Assembly: GCA_020881915.1 (NCBI GenBank)
Contig: JAJFPB010000007.1
Coordinates: 1,054,001 to 1,118,000 of the forward strand
DNA from: Paramyrothecium sp. XJ0827
Lineage: Eukaryota > Ascomycota > Sordariomycetes > Hypocreales > Stachybotryaceae
DNA length: 64,000 nucleotides
Direction of reading: 5' to 3'
Within the stretch, counting starts at the first letter, position 1; each line of letters opens with the position of its first letter. The notes beneath the pieces were generated by a model. The model saw only the letters and a list, made by a program, of their open reading frames with translations. It was not told the DNA's origin and did not search any database. Both the position numbers and the translations under genes were made by a program. Positions 1 through 9,597 of this stretch are shown here, in pieces.

Positions 1-1304
1 TGTTTTCTAATGCTGTACTTAGAATGCCCGGATGCTCGAAGCTGGAACAATGTGGTTCAAGATGACACCAGTAAGACCGTTAATGAATCAGAAGCCAAAC
101 ATCTATGGTGCATCCATAGCAGCTGTCCGAAGAGCAGCATCACAGTTGATCCAAACAGCCTCCTAACAGACAGTGGGAATGCGTTCTTGTTGTCACCAGA
201 GCCACCAGGGACGAGGCGTTTAAAGAACACTGAGAGTTACGTGGCTATGGCCCCTCCGTGCAGGAGGACCTCGGTTTTAACATGACCTTGATCTCCTCAT
301 GAAGCAACAAATATGTCTCACAGACTCAACGGCATTGCGAACTGACACTACGTATTGCCGCTTTTCAAAACACGGTTGCCAAATAAACCAAGCTACACTA
401 AGCAGTCCAGCAAATCGGTGATATATTGGGCCCCGTAAGTGTTGCAGCAGATCTTTCAAACCCGTATCAATTGACAATTTTGGTTGGATGATGCAGCAAG
501 TGCTTTTAGAAACTGGGTTGAATGTCAATTTCTATACCTTTATTGCTAGCTGAATCTAGCCTATCCCTTACTACAACTCAGGTGCGCTTCTTGTGATTTG
601 GCTGCTCCTGCCTTAAAATAGTGTGATTGAGTGGATAGAAAATGCATCCTGCTTTAGCTACCCTGCGGCTCTGATAAGGACGAGCTAAGGCGTCTTTCTA
701 TTTCTTTTCTAGATAAGAAAGGGTGATTAGCTTCTTATTAGAACAGCAGGCGTGGAATTTACGTCTTCTTTCCATCAAGTTCAAGTTGTCTTACTATCAA
801 ATGATTACATACTGATCAAGCTAGAATGCTCAAGTAGGTGTGGCATTATTGAGCCAAATCCTAGGAGAACAGTAGATAAAATAAAACAATTGTGAATATT
901 ATGGAAAATGCGAATTTAATACTGGCAGGGCTGTGGCGGTGGCGAAGTCTTCACAAACCATTCGGAAGTGATTCACTGAGCGAAGAAACCCTGATGCTCT
1001 TATAAAGGCTTTAGATCAATCAGAACCTAGCAAAGGTTCAAGATAGGGAATGACCCCAGGTGTAACGAGATGCCTTTTTGAAGTGAATCACAGACCTCAT
1101 CCGAGCTGCGAACACCTCTTCACCACGTAGTCTTCCTGGAAAATTTCTTACCTGACTCTTCATCAGGGTTATAAAGAGCCACCATTCCCGCTCATACTTG
1201 GGCTGAGAATGGTTGTAGATGATGCCAATGGCCAAGAAAACTAGACAAATTTCCGACTTGTCGACACTCAGGACTTTTCCCCAATTTTAAACGATATTTT
1301 CAAA
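1..1304. other. Intergenic, no gene seen
   Basis: This stretch is AT-rich and all frames are broken into short pieces. I see no conserved protein signature, RNA gene or repeat array. The last 100 bases are presumably the promoter and leader of the small gene at 1305. Confidence 0.5.
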
Positions 1305-1673
1305 ATGCCAGGTCTTATCGTCGCCGGAGACATTACTAACGAAGAACAGCTTAAAGACCCAATCATCCGTGAATGGTCGAAAGAGAAGATCAGAGAGTTG
1401 GCAAAAGATGTACTACCGGATAGTATACTAGTAACGGACATTTGGGGTCCAAACACAATTATCTTTCGCGATAGGCGCCCTCATATCCCTGGCGTGCCTA
1501 CTGGTTTCTATTTGGCAACCGAAAAAGCCGCCGAGCTGGCAGGGGTGCCATTCGAACAAGCCCGTGAAGACTACCATGTACGCCTCGTGTTGAAGGATGA
1601 GGAAAATGACCAATTCATTGGGGCTCTGCGGCTTCGGAACCAGCCAACTACGGATTCTGGATCTCAGGATTAA
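1305..1673 (+). CDS. Small hypothetical protein, 122 aa
   Basis: I do not recognise this protein. It is a single uninterrupted frame of 122 residues in a region where other frames are broken, and the ATG sits in an AT-rich leader with A at -3 (AAAATGCC). It is hydrophilic, with no signal peptide and no membrane segment. The N-terminal third is charged and looks helical (EEQLKDPIIREWSKEKIREL). A middle segment rich in Pro, Gly and aromatics follows (DIWGPNTIIFRDRRPHIPGV), then a short beta-like part (DYHVRLVLKDEEND). The compact alternation suggests one small folded domain. No intron is needed. Function is unknown; the neighbours give no clue. Confidence 0.55.
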   Translation: MPGLIVAGDITNEEQLKDPIIREWSKEKIRELAKDVLPDSILVTDIWGPNTIIFRDRRPHIPGVPTGFYLATEKAAELAGVPFEQAREDYHVRLVLKDEENDQFIGALRLRNQPTTDSGSQD

Positions 1674-2672
1674 ACTCGAAGTAACTTGATATTTGTCTAC
1701 ACAGGAAGGCTGGGGACAAAGGTAGCTAGCTTTCCAGACTACTCAGCCAAAGGGCCATACGAAACAAGACTTGCTCACACGCAGCGTTGATGGTGATGCA
1801 ATTATGTTCCGCGTGTGCTTCCTATCGATTCCACGAACGGTAGTGAAAGCGCAAAGACGCTCGCTAATACAATTGTATATACGAGACTCTTAAAGATGCA
1901 CCCGCTAGCTCTCACGGGCCTGACGAGCTGGCATTCAAGCTGGCGGCAGCCGTGGCACCCAACTACGAGCACGGCTTTTGTAGTCAATCAGCAAATCTAG
2001 TAATCTGCTTAGTTACTACGGCGACCGATCTTGAGAGGTTACTGCCACTCTACCCTTTCCTTTACAACGGGTACTATGGGATCGGATAAACTTAAGATGC
2101 TATTTTGATCACTTGCTGCCCATTCACGGCTCAACACTCGAGGTGTCTACCTTCCTCTAGTACACTGACAATGAGCTTTACGCTTGAATATGAATAGAAG
2201 CATATCTGTCGACGCTTCTGTGTAGTCCGGTGTTGAGTCGTATCTTCAAGAGGCTGGGAGAGTACTCGTCTAGTTATGAGGTATCCGGCAATACTTAGAT
2301 GAGGTTCCATCAGCGCTTGGAGCCAGTCGGGCTCCACGGTCATGACGCTGCTTATGTTAGCCACATGATATGGTGATTGTGTAGGGCTCACAATCCCGAA
2401 ACTTGAACCCAGTTTTACCATGCAAGCCACAACTATCTGTAGACGTCATAGAAAAGACTTGCGATGCTTCCTGTTTCTATCTATGTCTATGTCCATGCCC
2501 TCGTTCACGGCCATATCAGGTCTATGCTTCCGCTGCTTGGCCAGTATAAGTGGCGCCCGACACTTCAACTGTTGATTTTGCAATTCAAAATGAATACTAG
2601 TATCTGCGAGAAATGAAACCTCCAGCCCAAGGCTTACATTACTCAAAGACAGTTAGTGCTTGACCAACGAGG
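1674..2672. other. Intergenic, no gene seen
   Basis: Frames on both strands are short and lack family signatures. It is bounded by the 3' ends of the small gene at 1305 and of the MFS gene, so it is a tail-to-tail spacer. Around 2490 there is a faint TCTATG/GTCCAT hexamer run. Confidence 0.45.
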
Positions 2673-4207
2673 CTAAGTCTTTCTTCTAACACTGAGTCCG
2701 CCTCTCCAACCTATCCAACCGCTTTCATTTGGACCGCGAAGAAGCGCAATCACAATGGATAATCCAACAAGTCCAACTATAAAACTTTAGCTAAGGTAAT
2801 TCAGTTGAGGGGGTAAGCATTATCTTACTGTTATAATAGCCGCTCATTTTCCATCCCCCGATCGCATACAGTCTATTTCCCACCGCCGTGCCAGTCAATT
2901 GACCAGCGAATGCCGATGCCATGTAAGCAGTGTTGAGCCGATTCCGTGCCTTTGGATTGATATTAAAGACCGCAGCTCGGTTGGCAACTTGGACAGTCTG
3001 ATACCCGACATCGATTCCCATGCCCTCGATAATAGGACCCGCGATTGTAGAAACACCAATCAACGTCCCAATGATGGTGCTGACAAGTGCAATCATTTGG
3101 GCCATCAGCGACGTCAGCAATGGTTCGAAGCGATCAACAACCGAGCCGACAAACGGAATAACGACCACGATGACAACCCCAATCAGAGACAAGAGGCCAA
3201 TATGCAAGGGAGAGAATTCATAGGGAGGTGACGCCAGCAAAAATGTGAGCGTCGTCCAAAATGATGTAAAAACTCCAGATAGCATAAAAGCAATAATGCT
3301 AGCCTGGACAAGCACTGGTTCTGTAACCATCATGTATGGGATCGACCAAAGTGCACGAAAGTACCCGAGGCCGTTCGGGTTCGTGGAAGGGTAGTCTGGT
3401 AGAAAGAAGAACAGAAGTAGTCCTAGCAAATATTGCATACCACAGGCAAGCCAGTAGATGTTCCGCCAGTCCGTATAGTTGGCAACGACGCCAGACAATA
3501 GTCTTGCAATGAGCACTCCAAAAAGCAACCCAGAGACCACTATGGCCAGGGCGGTCGCCTTCCGACGTACCGGGGCAAAATCACCAACAAGTGGGATCAT
3601 GAGTTGAGGCGTTACCGTAGTCATGCTGCAGATAAAGGAAATGGCTTGAAACGCCGTAAAGTTATCAGTGATGCAGAGCCCGATCCACTGGCGTAAAACA
3701 AGGTTACTGGTCAGCCGAGCGCAGCATGAAAGGAAGTAGGCTTGACTTTACCAAAGTGGCCGTGAAGAATACTAGGCCAATTATCAAGAGCCGTCTTTCT
3801 ATTATGTCCCCAAGCGGGAGGACGAAGACAATTCCCGCCGCGTAGCCAGCCTGCGACAAGGTAGAAACCTGGGATGAGGTCTCGTAGCTGACATCAAACG
3901 TCTGCGCGATTTTGTTGAGGACAGGTTGGTTGTAGTAGAGATTTGCCACAGTGAAAGCAGCAGACTAGAGCCAAAGGAGTTCCTTCATTAGCACGATATG
4001 CCGTGGTTGTCACATGGAACGTACCACTGCATAGAGCAAGCAGAGACCACTTGTAAAGGGCGGCGGCGACTCAGAGCTCCACCGGCAATTCTCTGGCGTC
4101 AATGCTCGGTTAATCCAGTGCTTCTCGTATTTTGAGTCCTTCACGACAACATGGTTACGAAGCGAGTCGTGCCCAGTGGGCGAGGCGTGAGGGTCCATGC
4201 CACTCAA
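2673..4207 (-). CDS. MFS transporter, DHA1-like, 452 aa, four exons
   Basis: This is a major facilitator superfamily secondary transporter in a cell membrane; the substrate cannot be told. Exons on the minus strand are 4207-4025, 3964-3752, 3687-2829 and 2776-2673, with introns of 60, 64 and 52 bp. Every junction has GT...AG and keeps frame, giving 452 codons plus stop. Exon 1 gives a hydrophilic N-terminus. Exon 2 has the ANLYYNQP signature typical of bacterial-type DHA1 drug/metabolite exporters, then the loop GDIIERR in the place of the MFS signature between helices 2 and 3. Exon 3 has the TVTPQLMIPLVGD and VVSGLLFGVLIARLLSG segments (helices 4-5) and the later helices. Exon 4 supplies the final helix (IGLVGLSIVIALL) and a short basic tail. 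Without the last splice the frame would end in a non-membrane tail, which supports that intron. The subgroup looks bacterial-like but is common in fungi, so transfer is not shown. Confidence 0.85.
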
Positions 4208-4901
4208 TGCCGATTCGGTGAGTTCTTCTCCGTGCGAATTGATGGGACTGGGGTGCCATTACCAGGAAAACTGGTTGTTGGAATATTGGAGGTGTTTCCC
4301 TGAATCGGGATGGAGAAGAATCACAGCTCGTCGCACTGACTGAACAGAGCAAAATTGCGATACTCTTTGTTTATGTCCACGTCCATGTCCATTTCCATGT
4401 CCCCGCTGGCGCAAGATTTGGCCTCGGTGACGTTGGCGAAGCGGAGTTTTCTCCGCTATCCCCACACTTCCCCAAGAAGGTAGTACATAATTGGATGCTA
4501 TGAGTGCACTTTGGCGCTGTTTTTTTTATAAAACAAATCGGCCGGCCTTTTCCTGTTGATTGCACTTGGTTTCCAGTGACACAAAAATTGACTTCACGCA
4601 TGATTGTTCGCTCCTCGCAACTATCCAAACAACTTACAAACCCGTGCCATCTGTGCAATTCATCTGGGGCTCGTCACGCAATTGATGGATGGAAGACCAG
4701 ATTTAATGCAATGATCTCACGATTCGATGAAGTAATCAACTCAACTCAATTGACTTCGACCTCAAGACAGGGGCCATGAGTTCAAAACTGCGTGGCATAA
4801 CTGACCACGAAGATCTCATGCTATGTTTCTGAAGAGACGTTTTCCAAACCTCAACCACACTCTTGTCGTCAATCAATTCCATCATCTCAGTTCTTGTCGC
4901 T
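4208..4901. other. Intergenic between MFS start and secreted protein end
   Basis: Both flanking genes are on the minus strand, so this is promoter of the MFS gene plus 3' flank of the cysteine-rich gene. It contains the hexamer repeat at 4375-4404. No coding signal is seen. Confidence 0.5.
4375..4404. repeat. Hexamer microsatellite, GTCCAT-like, five units
   Basis: Five consecutive 6-bp units read GTCCAC, GTCCAT, GTCCAT, TTCCAT, GTCCCC. It lies about 170-200 bp upstream of the MFS start codon, in its probable promoter. Confidence 0.8.
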
Positions 4902-5360
4902 TTACAGGCAGATGCCCATGCAGTCAGATCCTCCCTCCAAGGGATCGCAGTCATCGCCTGGCACATCATGGCAGGCCATTCCGGACGGGCAGCTGGCACC
5001 GATGAAGCCGGCGCAAGAGGGTTGGTCGACAGGAATGCAGATACCAGGCTTGTCGCATGCCATGCCGCATCCGTTGAAGTCACGCGGGTCGTCGCGGCAC
5101 TCAGTTCCCTCTGGGCAGGGCGGTGGAGGTGTGGCCCGTCGACCACCGCAAGACTGGTACTGGATGGGGGGAGGTTCGCGTTGGCAGGTTCCAAGGCAGC
5201 GATCCGGGTTGGTGCAAGACGGATCGTTGGGGACGCACACGGTGCCAGCCTCACATGGGGCAATCCTGAGGCCGCAAGGACGCTCATCTGCGATGCTTGG
5301 GGCGCCGGCCACAAGGGCGCAAAGGCTGAGAGCAGAAGCAAGGACGGCGTTGACGAGCAT
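4902..5360 (-). CDS. Secreted cysteine-rich protein with three six-Cys modules
   Basis: The 152-residue product starts with a signal peptide (MLVNAVLASALSLCALVAGA, cleavage near residue 20). Eighteen cysteines follow, and they divide into three modules of six: residues about 29-59, 70-107 and 115-151. Each module opens with Cys followed by a loop to a second Cys, then a G-x2-C turn (AGTVC, EGTEC, SGMAC), then Asp/Pro-rich spacing (NDPSC, DDPRDFNGC, DVPGDDC), and closes with C-x3-C or C-x3/5-C (CLGTC, CGMACDKPGIC, CMGIC). This implies three small disulphide-knotted domains made by internal duplication. Single intronless exon. Similar Cys-rich secreted proteins are known from plant- and insect-associated fungi, where they are often treated as effector candidates; no activity can be assigned from sequence. 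The nearest gene is the MFS transporter downstream. Confidence 0.8.
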   Translation of the reverse strand: MLVNAVLASALSLCALVAGAPSIADERPCGLRIAPCEAGTVCVPNDPSCTNPDRCLGTCQREPPPIQYQSCGGRRATPPPPCPEGTECRDDPRDFNGCGMACDKPGICIPVDQPSCAGFIGASCPSGMACHDVPGDDCDPLEGGSDCMGICL

Positions 5361-6988
5361 GGTGGGCAGTTGATAATGATCAGGCTGTCTGATGTATAAG
5401 TGATTGTCAATGTCTGAGAGAAAAGACTCATGCCCAGCCGGAGGAACGGCGTACTTATACTTCCTCCAGTACGTGAATGGTGCTGGAAAAGGAACCTCAT
5501 CATCGTTTGGTAATCCTGGTTGAGATTAATGTTCGATTGGCCATTTCTCATGCCATGTAAGCTGGAGAGTGGTAACACAAGCTTTGCCCAGCGGTCCCTG
5601 AACATGCAGAAGATCATCCAATCGCGCTTGCTTCCGGACCCCCGCCTCTCCTCCGGAACATCGGCTGACTAGGGTCAGCTACTCGAATCCTCGTATGAAG
5701 CATGAAGTTTATGCTTGTTCCAGCTTTCCCAATGGGCGAACAGTCAGCTGATGTTGGTTTCAGGCTCTGAAAGATTGACTACGAGCCTGGCCCTGCATCG
5801 AACCGAGCCCGGTCGAGGCTGGAATGGTTACCCGAGGAATGCAAAACGCTGAAGTTGCGACACGTTGTCGACGGGCGTTGTGAATAACCCCAGTACTGTA
5901 CGGTTAGTATCGGCAACAGGCGATCGGAACTGACCGAGCTGGCTTGACAAGCATGTCCTGTAACGCGTTGCATGGTGTGATGCACCTGAATGGGTACAAA
6001 CGTGGCTGGCCATGATTTCGTTCAGCCCTTCGATCGTAAGGCTCACCGGGTGTTTCACCGCCTCGAGGTACCTTGTCTGAGCCGCTGGGGGGCATCAGGC
6101 GAACCAAGGAATAAAAACCAATAGATGTGTCATTTTATCCCTGCTTTGCGCAAGGGCTATAATGTAAATCCTTGAACCCGGGAAGAAAAGTCTTCACCGT
6201 GGCAAGGGTCGGAAGATGACGATGTAAGCTTCCGATAGGGCGAGGTTCGTAATGCTGGATGAACAACTGTGCCACCTTTGAAGTTGTTTAACTGGACATC
6301 TGGTAACACTTCCGATTGGATTAGCACATTGACATGGCACATGGTGCTGACGTGTTGGTGAGCCGCTTGAAAATGTTAGCACCGTAGCTCATGTTATAAT
6401 TAGTCCAGTGAGATAAGACCGCGAATGAAAAGAAGTGTTGAAGGTAGCAATGAAAAAGGGCTACAAAATCAGTGTATTGGGTGTTTGGTCACGCCATGGT
6501 CGTACATAAAAGCTAAGCCGTCAATCCTCGTCGTCTTGTCAATAGGTTTCTCGCCATCTAGCTGCTCTGATTCACTGTTGTGCACATTTAATATTCTGAC
6601 GTTGAGATCTTCTCGTTCCAATGCCGAGAGATTTGAAGGAGCACTCCTCGGACATTTGCAGAATATGTACTACTGGAATTATCTCATGGCAACTATCCTT
6701 CATCCTTAGAGTTGAACCAGATTTGTCACCTAAATGAAGAGCGCAGGAAATTTCCTAAATGGACCAAGCAGAGCCTGATTACGGGTTCAGCGGCCGCTCA
6801 TCCTTGCAAGACGCCGTGCCTCCTTTGCTACCACTAAATGAGCCAAACTTCTTTCGGGGAAAAGTCCTCCAGTACTAGTACGTAAGGTACAGTGGTTTCT
6901 CAGAATTAGGATAAGTTACTGCTGCAACCTATCTCCTGTCTCTAGGGGTAGCTCTTGTTTTTTCTTAAGTTTTTTCTTAAGTTTTTTC
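5361..6988. other. Intergenic, no gene seen
   Basis: The first 200 bases are probably the promoter of the cysteine-rich gene. The rest has only short frames on both strands with no recognisable domain. A triplicated 12-bp unit sits at its end (6957-6992). Confidence 0.45.
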
Positions 6989-6992
6989 TTAA
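6957..6992. repeat. Three exact copies of a 12-bp unit at the cupin gene end
   Basis: The unit GTTTTTTCTTAA occurs at 6957-6968, 6969-6980 and 6981-6992 without mismatch. The last copy contains the stop codon of the cupin gene (complement of TTA at 6989-6991), so the other copies form the start of its 3' untranslated region. Confidence 0.95.
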
Positions 6993-7534
6993 AGGTGTTG
7001 AGGCTTCTTTGGTGCGAAAAGCCGAGCGATTCCACCAAAAACGGTGATAAAAATCTCGTCAATGACTTGGGAGTGGAATGGCAATGCTAGATATGTATCG
7101 CCATCATAGAACACCCTCAAGATGAGAATCGGATTCCCAAACTTCCCTTCTTGCAGCAAATCGTTGAAGAACTCCGCTTTGTACGATCCGGCTGGCAACG
7201 CCTGCTCCTGAAACACAAGCTTTTCGCCCTTGAATCCCTTCAGGCTGTGGACTGCCCGCGGAGGAATAAGTACAGGCGCATCACCAGCGTTGAGTATTAT
7301 TTCCTTGCCATCTAGGGTGATCTGCATTCTGCCCTCGATAACCGTCATTCTCTCTGTATGGTTCTTGTGCCAGTGCGGCGGAACATAGAATTCGACAACA
7401 TCGTCACCTTTGGCGCTGTGAAGCTCGGCGGCGTACCGGTCGACAGAGCTCTCGGGTTCTGACTCGTCTACTTTCACTTCTAGCGTTACACCGGGACCAT
7501 AGGTCAGTGTTTTTAGAGTCTTCAATGCTGACAT
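6989..7534 (-). CDS. Cupin-2 domain protein, 181 aa
   Basis: A single-domain small beta-barrel of the cupin fold. Cupin motif 1 is complete: HWHKNHTERMTVIEG fits H-x-H-x4-E-x6-G, with two His and a Glu as metal ligands. Motif 2 is GDAPVLIPPRAVHSL and supplies the last His. The C-terminal 60 residues are more hydrophobic (YLALPFHSQVIDEIFITVFGGIARLF) and may pack as an amphipathic helix or touch a membrane. No signal peptide. One exon. Small fungal cupins of this type are mostly uncharacterised; some act as isomerases or oxygenases in secondary metabolism, but no biosynthetic neighbour is present here. The start at 7534 begins right before the barrel; an in-frame stop upstream was not checked. 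Confidence 0.8.
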   Translation of the reverse strand: MSALKTLKTLTYGPGVTLEVKVDESEPESSVDRYAAELHSAKGDDVVEFYVPPHWHKNHTERMTVIEGRMQITLDGKEIILNAGDAPVLIPPRAVHSLKGFKGEKLVFQEQALPAGSYKAEFFNDLLQEGKFGNPILILRVFYDGDTYLALPFHSQVIDEIFITVFGGIARLFAPKKPQHL

Positions 7535-8519
7535 TTCTCTGATGGCAATGCGAAGAATCTTGAATGATATTCAAAGGATGTCCGGAAGTGAGGAGCGGGT
7601 TGACTGGTGCTGATTAGGCCCAGATGTGAAAAGCCACTGTGCTTTAGACTAAGGATTGGAAAAATTACCTTGAATTTTTTTTCTACTTCTTCTTAGGAAT
7701 ATTGCTTGTGCCAGATTTAAATGGAGCTGGTTAGTTCATGAAGTGGTATGAGCCTTGGGGGATATCCCCTATTAAATATCAATGGTTGGAGATTTAGAAC
7801 GCCCCTGCCAGTGCACCAAATATTGAGAACTTTTGTGAAGTAATCCCAGGCTACAATTATCTAACTTGAAAGAGAAAAATCCAAAAATTAGATGTTCTAA
7901 GTATTGTCCTTTTTAGGCCTGAATGGCGTTAAGCATAGGTGAAAATGGCGTCCGATCTCGTTCCTCGTTGGTTACCCGCATTCCAAGTTGCACTTCTCTA
8001 GCAAGGCTCAAGTCAGCTGAAAACTCCCCGAAAAACTTGCGGGCAAAGTAGGGGCACGTGAGGCCACCGTGCGCGGCAACAAGAAACCTTGTTGAAGGCG
8101 CCCTTGCTTTCAACAAGCTTATCTGACCACATACCGTGAGGGGTATCTACAGGGGATTCAATGCAAAACAAATATCCGTCTTGGAACATTCACTCAGCCT
8201 CCACCTGGTCTTTGAAGTTCAAAACATGCATTTCAACTGACTTACGTTCCATGCCAACTCTTTTCCCAGGCTTGAACAGCGCCGCCTAGAGTACCGATTG
8301 AAAGAATGAAATATCCTTTAATAGTTCCTGTAAATGCGTGAACAGTCAAGACATGCGAGCTAGCTGCCACAACCGAAGAATGACAACTGGCTACACATTT
8401 TTTTGATGCTCGCACAAGCTCTACCAAAAACATTGATACACGTACCGTTGAGTGTTAAGCTTTGTTTCAGGAGCTGAACAGTATCCGCAGGTAGCTGCAG
8501 ACATATTAAATTGCGTCGG
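7535..8519. other. Intergenic, possible further gene debris
   Basis: The first part is AT-rich and holds the cupin promoter. Two minus-strand frames (8116-7913 and 8433-8242) read as somewhat protein-like pieces but match nothing I know. They lie in line with, and just downstream of, the decayed STAND relic and could be more of it. Confidence 0.3.
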
Positions 8520-9597
8520 CCAGCCTCATTGCATCATTAGCAGATATCAACCGCTCCAGCTCTTCGGCTTTTTCAAAATGACTCTTGGATCTACTTAAGC
8601 GGCGGACTAATTCCACTAGGCCCTGGTGGAAAAAACTTCGCGTGCGAGAATTTACCTCCCAAGGTTTCCAAGTCCTCCGGCGCACTTAATCCAATGGGGT
8701 TTATTGTTTATTCCATACTCAAGAAATACTTTCAGTAACTCGACACTTATGTCTGGGGACTGCCCCAGAAAGTGAACGCAAGAGTTATGGAGCTTTGCCA
8801 ATGGCTGACTCAAACTGCCAATTGCTCCGGATGCACCACCTTTTCAAAAATGAGACGCATAGTTTCGACTCTGTACCTTGGAAGGCATGTCGGATCCTAT
8901 CCCCAGCTCTCCAAAGCGTCTAGTGCTATTACGTACCCTTCTGAGGCGTCATTATCTAGCTTTAGTCTGGGTAACGCATTGAAAAATCTGTGGATGTTGT
9001 GTCTGGCAGCGAAACAAATAATGGACTTATGAAATCGAAGCCCGATCTGCTTGTCTTCCGTCACAATCCGGTACGAATAGAGACGACCAGTCCAGCGTTT
9101 CGAACGTATCCCAGAATCACTGAACCTGTTCAGGTGGCTCACCGTCTGATCTACCGAGTCTAGTACCTTAAGCAGAAAGTCGTTCGAGAAACCTGCCTCG
9201 CTCCTGCAAAAATGGCCAAATTTTGAAGATGACCTCTCAACTCAACTTCCTGAAATGAGTCCACGGATCGAGTAGAAACAGTTCGAGGCAGAAGCTAAAT
9301 CTCGAGCGAGCTCAGGCCCGATATGATTTCATCAGTGAGAAGATGGAGGGGAAGCAGCGGTGCCTGACACTGTATCTAATTCTCTTCCTCAAGAGGTTTG
9401 GTCTTATCAATGGACTTGAGCTGCGAAGCTATGAGTTTCGCCTGCTTTACTAAATCTACGGCTTTGTCCCGCAGGTCGGAAGCGCATGATGGGCCCCCAT
9501 AATGGCGGATGTTGGCCGCTTCAGACAGCACAGAGGCGGTACACTGGATGAATTGGGTTACATTACCAGCGGGGCCGACGATTACCAGAGCTTCCAT
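8520..9597 (-). pseudogene. Decayed STAND/NLR-type gene, N-domain plus ankyrin-like remnants
   Basis: On the minus strand, 9597-9379 encodes a 73-residue helical stretch (MEALVIVGPAGNVTQFIQ...) that resembles the N-terminal domain of fungal STAND (NACHT/ankyrin) proteins, ending at TAG. Further along the strand, 9215-8520 can be read as one diverged protein across stops. First comes KSIICFAARHNIHRFFNALP with LDNDASEGYVIALDALESWG, then pieces like ETMRLIFEK and ISVELLKVFLEYG, which resemble ankyrin repeats. At least one stop (after LESWG) and further stops or frame changes interrupt it. No NACHT P-loop is visible and the space between the two parts is only about 160 bp, so the NTPase domain is probably deleted. 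If intact it would have been an intracellular self/non-self or immunity-type receptor. Pseudogene status is inferred from broken frames. Confidence 0.45.

Noticed and set aside
2673..9597. Possible secondary-metabolite cluster (MFS, cupin, later dehydrogenase)
   Set aside because: No backbone enzyme (PKS, NRPS, terpene cyclase, DMATS) and no pathway regulator is present within the region; gene spacing is large.
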